NCBI RefSeq assembly: GCF_024713945.1 | Contig: NC_134681.1 | Span: 4,255,501 to 4,319,500 of the forward strand | Origin: Dermatophagoides farinae | Taxonomy: Eukaryota; Arthropoda; Arachnida; Sarcoptiformes; Pyroglyphidae | Direction of reading: 5' to 3' | Length of the DNA stretch: 64,000 nucleotides | Part shown: piece after piece, positions 1 through 12,349 of the stretch | How the letters are laid out: every line of letters begins with the position of its first letter | Numbering within the stretch: the first letter of the stretch is position 1 | Notes under the pieces: model-generated | Told to the model about the DNA's origin: nothing | What the model saw: only the letters and a program-made list of their open reading frames with translations | The model's database searches: none | Program-made: the position numbers and the translations under genes

Positions 1-1625
1 CACCATCATCTTCTAGTCATACAACACAGTCGACATCCTCGACAACATTACGTAGTAGCATTAGTAGTCATTATATATTGGCCAAACCATTTGGTAATAA
101 ATTTTCAAGTTTTCGTAATAATAATAATAATAATCTACAACAACAATCATCAACAAAAACATCGTTAATTAGTTCATATAATAATAAAGATTGTGATTTT
201 AAAGAAAATTTACCTGTTGCTGATAACATTCAAAATGTAAGTATTTTTTTTTTTGTTTTGTTATCTTGATGATTGAATTGAATTGAATGATTGAATTGAT
301 TCACAACATGTGTGTGTGTGTGTGTGCGTGCGCAATGCGCCATTCTCAAATTTCAAATTTTTTTTTTTGTTTTTGTTTTCATTCACTATAATTCCCAAAA
401 AAAAATTGTAAAAAGCAATTGGAAGATTCATCAGAAAATTCTGACAATACAACAATGGCTATTATTGGAAAAATTTGTCTATCAATCTATTATGAAACGA
501 AACTTAATTCACTTACGATTACCATTTTTCGTGGCCATTTGAATATGGTCAAGAAGAATAAAAATGATCTGTATGTGTATATATTATTATTTATTGATCA
601 TTTATTGATTTTTTATTATTAATTATCAATTTATTATCATCATTTAGATACATTAAGGCTTACATTATTGTTGATCATCAACAGGAGAAAGCATTCAAAA
701 AGAAGACAAAGATTAAAAAACCATTGAAAGTTGATACCAGTGCTGGATCATTGTATGAAGTTGAATATAATGAGATATTACGATTTCAAGGTAAATGGCG
801 TGAATTTGCTTCCGGACAATTGAGTGTAAGTCTATGGAATAATGATACATTTGGCCGTAACACATTGCTTGGACAAACATTGATTCGTTTGAATGAATCA
901 GTAATGCTTAATTCCATTCAGACACGAATCTGGCATGATCTTCATGTAAGTTGAACGTGATTTTGATTTTTAAAATCAGACCTTGTCATCAAGATAACCC
1001 ATATTTTTTTCCAGCAACCAACCAAAATCAAATGCCAATCAGTACATGTTAAAGGCAGTTTGTTTGTTGCAATCAAACATGAAGATGTAGCCATTTCATC
1101 CTCCGTTGATGGAACCGGCGTCGGTTCATTGCATGTTTTGATCAAAGAAGCTGATGATTTGAATCTTACACAATACAACATCAATGGCTATGCCTATTGC
1201 AAAGTGTATGTTTCTTATTTAAATGAAATTTTTTTCTCACACTAACAAATCATTCATTATTTATTGCCAAAAATAAAAGAATGCTGAAACCCGAACGTAA
1301 CAAAGATGATCGCCATAAAACTCGAACAGTAAAAATGGGCCAATGTCCACGTTGGAATGAAACAATTGTGTTCAACAATATAAACAGAAATGACATGAAT
1401 GTCAAAGAATTGGAAATCGCCATCATGTGGTTGGATAAATCATCGAAAACTTATTTGGGAAGCATTCGTTTGACTAATCATGAAGGTTTGTCTATTTTTG
1501 TCCAAATTTAATTTAAAAAAAATTCAATCATTTCAGGTGCAAGTAATGAAGAACGAAATCTTTGGCGACAATCAATTGAACGGCCAAATCTTTGGGCATA
1601 TGGAAAAATTCCATTACGACATTGA
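1..1625 (+). CDS. Synaptotagmin-like protein, tandem C2 domains (bitesize/SYTL type), 3' part only
   Basis: The gene runs in from the left edge, so its N-terminal part is missing. Six exons join in frame: 1-236 (reading frame from base 3), 416-570, 648-945, 1015-1205, 1280-1485 and 1537-1625. All introns are GT-AG. The first exon is Ser/Asn/Gln-rich linker. Exons 2-3 make a C2 domain, from GKICLSIYYE through DLYIKAYI to SLWNNDTFGRNTLLGQ. Exons 4-6 make a second C2 domain (GSLHVLIKEADDLN, NGYAYCKV, CPRWNETIVF, TYLGSIRLT). The protein ends RPNLWAYGKIPLRH-stop, which resembles the conserved tail of synaptotagmin-like proteins (W-x-PLR). That family binds membranes and Rab GTPases during secretory vesicle docking; insects have one member, bitesize. 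Most acidic calcium ligands appear substituted in both domains, so calcium-independent lipid binding is likely. The family call is firm; the exact orthologue is inferred because the Rab-binding N-terminus is not in the window. Confidence 0.85.
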
Positions 1626-2026
1626 AGAATCTACCATGTTCAACACGATAATCAATTCAATTTATTTCTATGAGAAATTCTACCTTGAGACTTATTCACC
1701 ATTCTACTGCTACTACCTTTTTCAGATTTTTTTTTTTCTTACATTACCGATAATTTTTTTCTTGCTTTTTAGCTTATTTGTTTTTTTCTAAAGTTGTCTT
1801 TTTTTCAAATCTCTTTATTCGGATTTGATCATCATGATGATCTTTTTTTTTGTGTCTTTGGAATTTTAATTATTATCATTCATCAAAGTCAGCTAATTTT
1901 TTTTTTTGAATTCTGTTTTTTATTTTATATTTTATATATATATATGTGTGTGTGTGTGTGTGCGAGAATCGAAATTAATGATGATTTTCAGTAATTTAAA
2001 TGAACAAAATCAAAGATGGTGAACAA

Positions 2027-2067
2027 AATAAAATGATGATGATTTGGTATAGACTAGTTAAAATAAA
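2027..2067 (+). promoter_or_regulatory. Poly(A) signals of the C2-domain gene
   Basis: Two AATAAA hexamers lie at 2027-2032 and 2062-2067, about 400 bases after the stop codon at 1623-1625. The neighbouring fibrinogen-related gene stops at 2103 on the other strand, so the two 3' UTRs probably meet or overlap here. The assignment rests on motif and position only. Confidence 0.45.
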
Positions 2068-2102
2068 TGAATTACATTAAATTACATTGTTATCATTTTC
2101 AA

Positions 2103-4782
2103 TTAACGATTATTTGGACGTATTTTCATCATAATATATCGTAATTGTCTTGTTGTATGTTGATCATCATCATGATGCCAATTATTCCATTTGACTGATA
2201 AATGTTCATGATGTATATTTAATGGTGCCATTAATTGAAATTGATTTAAATGGCGACATGAATCTATTAATGGTACATTATCATAGATTGATGATGACCA
2301 TGATGGTGCAATATACCACCAACCAGAACGAAACAATGTGGCACATTCACGATAAAATGTTTGCTGTTTATTCGCCATTGTTGTTGGCAATGATGATTGT
2401 ATTGGATTTATATGATCGGCAGTAACAAATTGTGTACGATTATGTCGTAATACAATCGATGCTAATTCGGTTATATTCCAATTTGGATTACTGCTTAGTA
2501 GAAGATCTTTTCGTATTCCTTTTACCTAAAGAATTTTTTTTGTAAGATTGATTGTAATTGATTATCATCATTATCATTATTATAAAATGATTTATCATTC
2601 ACTTACATAGAATCGATAACCATCATTTCTGCCACCAATCAGAAATCCATCATAAACCATTGAAACATAATTATCTTCAATATCAAGTAGATCAATTTGA
2701 AGAAGATGTGGTTCATTACTTGTAACCAGATGAACATAATCTAAACCAATCCAGAATTCACCGGCATGCATATCACCAAATCCAGCACGATAATGATTGA
2801 AATTTTGATCAAAATTAAGCAAATATTTGGATGAACTAAATTTACCACGACGTAATATGACTGTCCAGCCACCATCATTATGACCCATATCACAATAAAC
2901 ATGTTTCATAGTTGAACCAAATGTTAATATTACATAAACACCATTACAGGTAGCACCATAACGACGTAATTCATCACAGGAACTTGGATACAATACATTA
3001 GCATCTCTTGAACATTTAGATTTCTGTAATCGTGATCGTGTTTGTGGTTCGAATACCGGTGCAGTAACTGTTTGATCATTGATCGATATTGATTTATAAC
3101 TTGGCGATGCAGGTGTAGCTTTCTGTACATTAGCTGTATCGTATATAAGAAATTTGACTGTCGTACTTGATTCATTTTTAGATTTTATAACACCGGTCGA
3201 TGTTTGTCGTTTTGATGATGTTTTCACCGATGTCAATGGTAATGAATTATTTAGATGACCAAGAAATTTTTCAAAATATTCTTCTAATAAATTTTTGATT
3301 TGTAAATTTGTCACATTTTTCATTGTCTCATGATTATCATCGACGATGGTTGCCGGACATTTTAGCTGCTTATCATCATTATTATTATTTGATTGTTGTT
3401 GATCTAATGATTGTAATCGATCGGACAATTTATCCAATGTCAGATGATCTTCATAAAGTTGATCACGTATGTCCAACATTGATGCCGATAATTGATCACT
3501 AACTTTAAGTAACATATCCATTTTGGTGAATTTTTCGAATAAACTTTGAAATTTTTCTTTAATTTGAAAATTAAATACATTCAATTCTTCAGCAACATTA
3601 CGATGCATTCGTTGTACATATTGATCCAATGTCCAATTGGCAAATAATCCAAACACTTCACGCATAGCTTCAGCATCTAAATCATCATCAGATTCATGAC
3701 TACGGCCAATTGGCCGTTTGTCTAACAATAAATCACTAACATGATCACGATAATTTTTATGATGAACATTTCCAGCTGAAATAACAAGATCTTGTCTTCG
3801 ATTACCACTATTACTGCTGCCACTATTATTGCTGCCAGTAACAGTTGAATCCGATCCATCATTATTATGTTTATCTTGTCGATATTGTCTTATCATTGAA
3901 CAAACAGCGGTCATTGTTGGACAATTTGGCACATTATCTTTAGGTAATACAAGTGCATCTTTACAAATCTGATATGTTTGTTGATGAATGCTGTACATTT
4001 TATTCAAAATGGATGGATAATTATTATTATTACTATTATTTATTATTGGTTCTGATTCATATTGATGATGATGTCCATGATTAATCGATTCTTTATGGCT
4101 AAATCAAAAAAAAAAACACAAAAAAATCAATATTGATTTCATTCATTCATTCATTCAATCAAACAAACAAATGTGCAAACCTTTGTTTAATCAACTCAAA
4201 AAAATTTGTTTGCATTGTTTCCATTTTTCTTTCCAAATTATCAATTCTTTCCATTGTTTTTATGAATGAAGTTTCAATCAATTCAAACATTGTGTCCATT
4301 TTTTTTGTTATTTCAAATGTTTGTTGTTGTTGATCCGATGATGTTAGATCATCTGAATCATTATCTTGTTGAAAACTGAATGGTTCACGTAATCCATAAA
4401 TAGATCTACCTAGATTTGTTGTTGTTGTTGTTGTTGTTATTGGCAATTTTTGCTGAGGTGTTGATTGTGGTTGTTGTTGTTGTTGTTGACTTCTTCTTAT
4501 AATCAATCTACGACGAATCATTCGATCTTGATTATGATCATCCACATCATCATCATTATCCATTAATTTCATATGTAATAATGTGGTTGTTTTGGCCATC
4601 GATGATAATGACGATGGTACAGTTGTCATTGTCATTTCCTGTGCATTAACATTTGAAATCGATTCAGATACTACTACTACTACTACTACTAATGCTGCTG
4701 CTGCTGCCATAAAAATTGTAATCATCATTGTTGAATAAGCAAACAAAATACAAGATTTATTATTATTATTTGACCGATTCAT
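2103..4782 (-). CDS. Secreted fibrinogen-related-domain (FReD) protein with coiled-coil stalk
   Basis: Three exons on the minus strand, 4782-4181, 4098-2607 and 2525-2103, join in frame to 838 residues. The ATG at 4782 is the first in frame; the codon opening the ORF further upstream is TTG. Residues 11-38 are hydrophobic (FMAAAAAL followed by seven Val) with a plausible cleavage after NVNA (residue 47), so the protein is probably secreted. The N-terminal half is low complexity. Two likely coiled coils lie near 168-200 (MERIDNLERKMETM) and 350-410, as in trimerising FReD proteins. The FReD occupies about 575-838: SSCDELRRYG, VYCDMGHNDGGWTVILRR, AGEFWIGLDYVH, SGWWY and finally MMKIRP. FReDs are extracellular recognition modules (angiopoietin, ficolin and tachylectin families) that often bind acetylated glycans. 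The segment before the last Cys is unusual, with an insertion after SGWWY and no clear DxD calcium site. The ligand is unknown. Confidence 0.87.
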
Positions 4783-7700
4783 TGTTGTTATTTTTTTTTT
4801 AAATTTTTCAAAATTCAATTGAGCTGTTAAAACAAAACAAAACAGAAAAAAAATGAAAAAAAATCAATAAAACAAAAAAATAAAAATAAAAAGAAAATCA
4901 ATTCACTTGAATTCCCGTCGCTGTTGTTGTTGTTGTTGTTGTTTATGTTTGAAATTTTGTGCTAAAAAATGTGATCAACTACATTTTAAACTGTAATATT
5001 GATAACAAAAAAATACGCACATTTAAATTGGCAATATAAATGAAAACAAAAACCGTTGATAATAATCATGATCGATCGATTGATTGATTGATTGATAAAT
5101 GATTTCCATTTATTGCAATGGAGAAAAAAATTTTTTTTTCTTTCTTTCTTTTGATGATTCTGTCTGAATCTTTACATAGTGATTGGGTACTCTGTACTAC
5201 CAGTATTTTTTTTTTTTTTTTTTGAATTTTGTCGTCGTTGATATATGGTATTATTATTATTCTTCAGGATAAGAAAATCAATGTTTAATGAAATTTTGAT
5301 ATCGATTATCAATCAAATGATGATAGGCAAGAAAAAAAATGATGGACCAAAATTTGCTTGATTCACTAAAAATATATATCATCACGATATATCTATGATA
5401 CAAACAAATCTAATCGAAACATTTTTTTTTTCATTATATTTATCGGGTGTCAAAAATTATTGAAAAAACACACACACACACACACAGATTTCTTTTTCAA
5501 GCATCACCAGAAAACAAGTGAGTGAGAGGAAAAAAAATGTTTTCCATGTGTTTTATTCGTTCAAATCCAGAATCAACACACACACAATGTTTAGACAACT
5601 TTTTCAGCCTCTGTAAAAGTAACAAAAAAAAATCCATTCGAAACAGGATGTGATGGAAAAAACAATCATTCAAATCACAAAATTTTTTTTTTTGTATACA
5701 CAATATATTGATTAATATCAAATCAAGAAACTTGAAATGAAAAACAAAACAAAAAACTAACCGGATAAACAAAAAAACTGAATATATCTAAGGAAATTTG
5801 GAATGGAAAACCGCAAAAATCCAGTTGAAACTAACCGTTAGTGTTTTATTTATCCGTAGATATGAATCATTGAGCATAAGCTGGGAAAATCCAAATCATA
5901 ATGCGGACATTTGAATTCACAATCAAACACCAATCATCAATTTATTTAATTTTTTTTCACTACTTCTGATTGAAAATTTTATTCAATCATCATTATCGAT
6001 TGATGAAGATTTTGGTGGTAGAAAATTGAAAAAAAAAACAAAAGAAAAAGAAAAAAAATCAACACACATGATTCGTTGAAATTAAATTGTCGTTGTTTTG
6101 GGTTTTTTTTCATCTTAATTGTCAATATACATGCCTTTTTGTTGTTGTTGTTGTTGTTGCTAATCGATGGATATTTATGGTTTTTTTTCTTCTCTGTTCT
6201 CTATGTTGTCCGTTGATTTTTTTTTATCGATTGTTTTCTCGTTGGTTGATGATGTTAATGTCGAAATTTGTTGTTGTTGTAGTAGCAGTTGTTGTTGTTG
6301 TTGATGATGACGATGAAATGAACATTAATGAATGAAGATGGAAAAATACAAATGTTTGTCCTTTGAATATATCAAGTTGATAATGATTCTGTAAAGATGA
6401 AGTAACAATAAAAAAAAATTGATGATGATGATGCACACAACAAGAGAAAAAAAAGTTATTTTCGGAATTCAATGGAAAAGTTTATAATCATGTGTGTGTG
6501 AGTGTGCGATTCATAGTGCAACAAAAAAAAGTCAAAAAGCCAAAAATTTAAGATTTAACATCGTCATTGTCGTTACCATCTTCAATTCATATGTAGAATA
6601 TTCTACAAAATTATAGAATTGTAGTGTTTTTTTTTCTGGCATCCATCCCAATAAATGAACTTTAATTTTTTTTTACTGCATTTTGATTCGTTTGTAATGG
6701 TTATGGTTTATGGTTTACAGGAAAAAAGATTTATTCAAGAGTTCAATGATTTTTTTAATTTAAAATTCATTTCTTGGAAATTCCATAAAAGATTCAATTA
6801 TTCTCATCCAAGTGCATGTGTTTGTGCGTGTGTGTGTGCGCGTGTTTTGAATGTCTTTGACCTTTTTTTGTTGTTTGTCACCACTTTATTCGTTAGTCAT
6901 GTAAGAATTCATTGAAATTTACGTTTCCGTCTTGCGTTTGAATCAATGATCGCTCACTCATAACAAAATAAAATTCATTTTTTTTCTCGTAACAAACTTT
7001 ATTGATGATGAAAACAAATGATGATGTTGTTGTCATGATTGAATGAGTCATTGTGGCTGAGAAAATATCGAAATTTTTTTTTTTTTTTTTTGAAGTTGAG
7101 CAATTTTTCTGAACAAAAAAATTTATCGATTTCAAATTGATAATTGATAAAATTGTATAAATAGATTTTTGATCTGCAGTAAAAAAAAACCCGCTCAAAT
7201 GTATACGTGTATAATATACGGTATATGGAATTGACGATGATGATGATGATGATGATCAATGCCACAAATCACGTTGATGATAATTAGATGAATATAATAA
7301 TGACGAGTGACAAAAAAAAAACGCAAATTTCTTCTGCCCTTTATTTTCATATTTGTTTTTTTTTGTTGTCCTGCAAATTTCGGCAATCAATTGATGATGT
7401 GTGTGACTTTAATCGATCGGTATAGAAATCAAAGATCAAATTGTAATGGAATCACTCCATAATGTAGTGGAATCAAAAATAAAAAAAAATGTCATCATAT
7501 TTTTTTCGAAGTTATTTGTTTACTAAGATTTTTTTTTAAATAACAAATTGCAATGAATTACGTAGGTTTTTTTGTTTCACTAAGTTTGGAAAACGTGACA
7601 TTTGTTCGTAATCATGTACATTCATTCATTCATTCATTCGATTTGATTTTAATCGATCAGATCATTGGCGCCATATTTTATTTTCCATGTGAATCGGATG

Positions 7701-9238
7701 AAAATATTACACACACACACACGCACGCACACACACAAACGCAAAGATTTCGATCGGATGACAGTAAGAAAACAAAAATCGGCGTCATTGATGATTAATG
7801 TAAACTAATAATAATTATGGTGATAGATAGATAGAAAAAAAACATGATGAATGTACTTGGTACTCATCATCATCATCATTGTTCTATTTTTTTTTCTTAT
7901 AGCGAATTTTGTTTTTTTTACATGTTGTTTTCAAATGAATCTGGATTGCAGCAATGAGAAAAAAATTTCATATTTTTTTGTTGTCGAAAAACAATGATAA
8001 TAATCGATCGGATGAGTTGATCAAATTAATCGTCTGACAATTTGTCATTGGATTTTATGTGCATATACATGTATGTGCATCGATATTGAATATTGAATGC
8101 CAAATCCATGGCATTCAATATCGCGTTTCCATATATTCTTATGGATATATCTCTCCTCTTGCAGGTACACACAAAATCAGTTACAGACAAAATAGATATA
8201 AAGGGTCAATGTCGGTCAACAACATCTTAATTGACTGATTCAATTTGTCATCAAAATCAAAAAATCATTCATTAAAATCAATTTTTAAAAAGTCAAAATA
8301 GCCATCCACGAGTGTTTTTTTTCACTATCAGTTTTCTTCAAAATCATAATTCCCTCGTTTTTTTTCTGTGTTCAATTGAAGAATATTCTGTTCCGTTTTA
8401 ATTAACAAATTCTGTTATTACTTATTATTTTCAAACCAAAAAAAAGAACGTTCAATTCTGATCAAACAATCATTATCGATTATCGGTTGAATATTGATGA
8501 GCAGAGGAAAAAAGATTTTTTTTTCATTTTATTGGCTCCATTTTTTTTTGGTGATGTGCCTAATCAAAAAAGAAAATCAATGTTTGTTGGTGGAAATTCA
8601 GTAGTAGATTTTTTTTTTCATTTCTCTGGTTCCATAGTTTGTTTTTTTTCTGGTTATCAAAAATTTTGTTTTTTTTTCATTGATTGATATTATTTTATCG
8701 AAAATTAAGCTTTTTTTCTCTACATCTACCAATGGGCACAAACACACCCATTTGATTGTAATCATACAGGCATACACACATATATGTATGGGAAACAAAA
8801 AACAGGCATTGATTTTTTTTTGGTGATTCGTTCAATGAATGACGATGATGATGAGGAGAAAGAAAACAAAAAAACAAAAAATAAAATCTCAAGAAATTTG
8901 CAGATAGATAAAATTTGATTTTGAAATGAAACGAACAAAAAAAAAAAAAAAGAGAAGCCAGAAATCCAAATCATCAATGATTGACAAACAAACAAACAAA
9001 CAAACAAACATTCAATAATATGATGATGATGATGATAATGCTTTGCAATACGAACAAATAACGTATAATCGAGAATTGTTTCAAAGTTCAAGTATTTTCT
9101 CTAAAACAGAACATCATTAATAAGCAACTAGCAACTAGTAGCTGATAACAAGTGTTTTTTTTCAAATTTCATAATGATGAGAATTAAATTTCTGATTTTT
9201 TTTCTCGTTATTAGCATAGATCGATATTTTTTTTTGGG
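4783..9238. other. Gene-free stretch between two divergent genes
   Basis: I found no coding exon on either strand. The stretch holds the 5' flank of the FReD gene (minus) and the distal upstream region of the Nudix gene (plus). Its content is A/T homopolymers, (CA)n near 5469-5486, (GTT)n near 6139-6160 and 6285-6302, (TGA)n near 7237-7255, and a short perfect hairpin at 8090-8121. Open frames here are short and built from these repeats. Promoters for either gene may lie within it. Confidence 0.6.
8090..8121. repeat. Perfect 12-bp inverted repeat with 8-nt loop
   Basis: ATATTGAATGCC at 8090-8101 is followed by an 8-base spacer and its exact reverse complement GGCATTCAATAT at 8110-8121. Just upstream (8057-8080) is a pair of ATGTGCAT repeats around TACATG. 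The arms are unique sequence, not microsatellite. It could be a protein-binding palindrome or a short RNA hairpin. Nothing shows which. Confidence 0.5.
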
Positions 9239-9246
9239 TATAAAAA
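9239..9246 (+). promoter_or_regulatory. TATA box of the Nudix gene
   Basis: TATAAAAA lies 186 bases upstream of the ATG at 9425, in a tract otherwise made of T and A runs. A transcription start about 30 bases downstream, near 9270, would give a 5' UTR of roughly 155 bases. The assignment rests on motif and position only. Confidence 0.5.
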
Positions 9247-9424
9247 CCATTTGATCATCAAATAATCGTCATATGTTGAAAAACTAAAGTTTTTTTTCAA
9301 ACTCAACACAACTACAACGACGACGAATTTGATTCAAGTTTAATTTTTTTTTCTTCTTCTTTTGCAATTGACGATCATCATCAATCAATCATCATCGAAT
9401 TTTTTTTTTTTTTTTTGAATAAAA

Positions 9425-10333
9425 ATGCTCAACGTTGAAACAGTGAGAAAAATTTCACCAACATCGATGGAATCGATTCATCCATCATTACGTAAAAATA
9501 GCAGTACAATTAAACCAGTAAAAGAAGAGGTGTTGTATCTAAGTAAATCGATACAATTGACTGAATACACGTTTGAAGATGAAAATGGTAAAGCTAAATC
9601 TGCTGAAGTAATTCATAAACGTTATATGGTCGGTGTCAATAACAATAACAACAACAACAACAACAGTAACGATGTACAAGAAGATACAATATTAAGTATT
9701 GCAATATTAAAAAGACATTGTCTATGCGATTGTTTGATACTTGTACGACAATATCGTCCTACATTGAAATCGTATGCATTGGAATTTCCAGCACGTATTA
9801 TTGAACAACGTTATAGCGATAAAAGTGGTGATGAAGCAGCTAAAGAGATTGAAGAAAATACTGGCTATGGATCGACTAAAATTAAATATATTACACCACA
9901 AACAGCTACTGATCCAGGTATGTAATTAATGTAATCAAATTTTTTTTTTGTTACAACAAAACACATGCAATAGAGCAAAAATTTTTTGTAATTTTTCTTT
10001 CTTTATTCATATACAGAACTATGCGATAGTAAAGTGAAACTTGTATCCATGATAATCGATGGTGATGATCCGATTAAAAATAATTTTTTTCATGCAAACA
10101 ATCCTAAAAATCAAGATCAACAACAGAATGGCAACGATAATGATAATGATAATGATAATGATATTGAAATCATATTATTACCAATCAATGGACTATTGGA
10201 TCGTTTGAATGAATATTGTAAAAATGGTACCATTGTTGATTCACGTGTGTATGCATTTGCAATTGGATTGAAAAAAGGTGAAAAATTAAGTGAAAATGTT
10301 TCGAAACCAGAAAATATTGAGATCGCCATCTAA
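9425..10333 (+). CDS. Nudix hydrolase, NUDT5 (ADP-sugar pyrophosphatase)-like, degenerate Nudix box
   Basis: Two exons, 9425-9917 and 10017-10333, with a GT-AG intron in phase 1, give 269 residues. The family is recognised from ordered matches to NUDT5: CLILVRQYRP (about 101-110), ALEFPARIIE (about 118-127), EENTGYG, the TATDPELCDSKVKLVSMII stretch across the intron, the IDGDDP motif, and VDSRVYAFAIGLK near the C-terminus. NUDT5 enzymes cleave ADP-ribose and other ADP-sugars in the cytosol and nucleus and use magnesium held by Nudix-box glutamates. Here the box reads KEIEENTGY (residues 140-148) where the signature has REUXEEXGU. Arg is replaced by Lys and one metal-binding Glu by Asn, and the upstream Gly and Glu of the signature are also lost. 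Asn and Asn-Asp runs interrupt the loops near residues 72-80 and 210-220. Membership is firm; catalytic activity is doubtful. Confidence 0.85.
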
Positions 10334-10425
10334 ATGAAATGCTAAACACTATGGACCAAAAATTTTTATTTCCACAAATTCAGTTAGATACAACAACAAC
10401 AACAACAACATAGAAAATGAACCAA

Positions 10426-10431
10426 AATAAA
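10426..10431 (+). promoter_or_regulatory. Poly(A) signal of the Nudix gene
   Basis: AATAAA lies 93 bases after the stop codon of the Nudix gene. The oppositely oriented gene ends at 10703, so the two transcripts converge within about 370 bases. Confidence 0.5.
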
Positions 10432-10702
10432 TCCGATCAACTTTAACTTTTGGCGGAATTTTTTATTTTTTATTTTTTTTTTTTTTTTGCTTATTCTTTG
10501 ATGGAATTTAAAATTTCAAATTGGCTTCATTTTTTTTCTTTCAATTCATTCATTTTATTCACTGCTTTGTTTTTTTCTTAAAAAATAGTAATCGGATAAT
10601 CTTGGTTTTTTTTTCTTGAAAATTCATTTTTTCTTTCTTTCTTTCTCTTTTTTTTTCACACGAATAATTTTTTTTTTTTTTTTGATGCGAATAAAATTCC
10701 AG

Positions 10703-12349
10703 TTAAATATATGGCCATATTCGTTTTTTACCATGATCATTTTGTTGCTTGTTGCAATCAATTTGGTTTTCATTACAATCGTTATTATTATTGCTACTGG
10801 TTACTGAAAATTCATTTATATTGAAACTAAAATATGATTTTGTACGTCTTAGATGATTTTTAAAATTATTCCGTAGTTGTTGTTGTTGATAATAATAATA
10901 TTGATGATGATGATGATGATGATGATAGGTATTCATTTGAGCCATGCCATTGTAATAATAATATTGATGATGATGATTATGATGTGGATAATATCCATGA
11001 TGATATTTGTTGGAAAATTTTGATTTTCTTTGTAAAATTTTCCTGCCATTTGTTGCATTATCGTTGTTACCATGTTCATCACAATCATCATCGGATTGTT
11101 GTTGTTGTTGTTGAATGTCCAAACATTGACAATTAATATTACGTTCACGACAGCTAGAAAAAAAATGTGTGGCAATTTTTTTTCAGAAATCAAATCAAAT
11201 TCCAATTGTAAACACACATACCTTGAACAGCTAAAATGATGATGGCCACGAATAAGTTCGGAAAATAATGTCAGACTCTGAATATTTGAAACAAAAAAAA
11301 AATTTTTTTGGACTTTATCACATTATTGATTTACGAACCTTTTTAATGTCCTGAATACATGCCACATGTTTACCAGGATGTTTACAAACTTTGATAATTT
11401 TTTTCCTGATTTATAAATAGAATAGAATATAAAAATATGAACAAAAATCAGATTCAATTGAACATACGACAAGATATACTTACATTAATTTGTTAGAATT
11501 TTCTTGTATCGAAGATAATGGTTGCTTTTTTGCATCAATTGTTGTTGTTGTCTGAATCACTTGTGATGTTGGTGCCGATATCGATGATGTAGAATCTGAT
11601 GATGATGATGATGATGATGAACAATCAGAATGATGACCATCATTCACTATGGTTGTAACAGCGTTTTCAATTGTAGCTTGAAAAATTTTTTCTAGAATTT
11701 CATAAACAGTTTCATCTAATTGTATTGGTGGATCACCATCATCAACATATTGGTCATCATTAATTGTTGTTGTCGTTGTTGTTGTTGTTGTTGACATTGC
11801 CATTTGTGAAAGAGATTTTTTAATTTTCGATACTTTTGGTTCGACGGTAATTTTTTCATGAAATTTAACTTTTTTCTCCATAACAATACCATTTTCATTG
11901 GGCAATACTTTTGGCATTGAACGTATCCATTGTGAAACTTTTTCAATCTGTCCATCACGATCGATACACCATTTGGATGGTGATGGTGAAAAATGTTTTT
12001 GTCGAAAAATAAATTCTTTTGTTTGTTTTAAATCTTTTTTAATAAATTTCTGACTAATTATTTCATGCATTGAACGGACAAAAAATTGTGACAGATTACA
12101 ACGTACACCAGCTAAACCATTATAACTATCAGCTGTTGATGTTGTTGTAGAATTTTTGTTTTCAATAATTTTATCATCATCATCATCATCATCAACATCA
12201 TTTTTCAGGCAATTTTCTACGATTTCTTCATTACAATCAACTGTAATTTTGTCATCATTGTCATTGTTATATTGATCATCATCAATGGCCAATTGAATGT
12301 TGCCATTATTATTCGGCTGATCCAGTACAAAAAATTCAATGAAACTCAT
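10703..12349 (-). CDS. Unrecognised protein with Cys-rich segment and His/Tyr-rich tail; possible PP1-docking motif
   Basis: Four minus-strand exons, 12349-11484, 11405-11339, 11277-11222 and 11153-10703, join without a frame break to 479 residues. All three introns are GT-AG. The ATG at 12349 opens MSFIEFFVLDQ; the codon just upstream in frame is GTG, so I did not use it. I recognise no known domain. An Asp-rich stretch is followed by a denser segment (about 79-175: FFVRSMHEIISQKF, WCIDRDGQIEKVSQWIRSMP). KKVKFHEKI (residues 159-167) contains KVKF, which fits the RVxF motif that docks protein phosphatase 1. Exons 2-4 encode CKHPGKHVACIQDIKK and then CSSCRERNINCQC, a Cys pattern that could bind zinc or form disulfides. 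The tail is rich in His, Tyr, Gln and Asn. No signal peptide or membrane segment is seen, so a nuclear or cytoplasmic site is likely. Reality of the gene is well supported by splicing; function is open. Confidence 0.7.
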
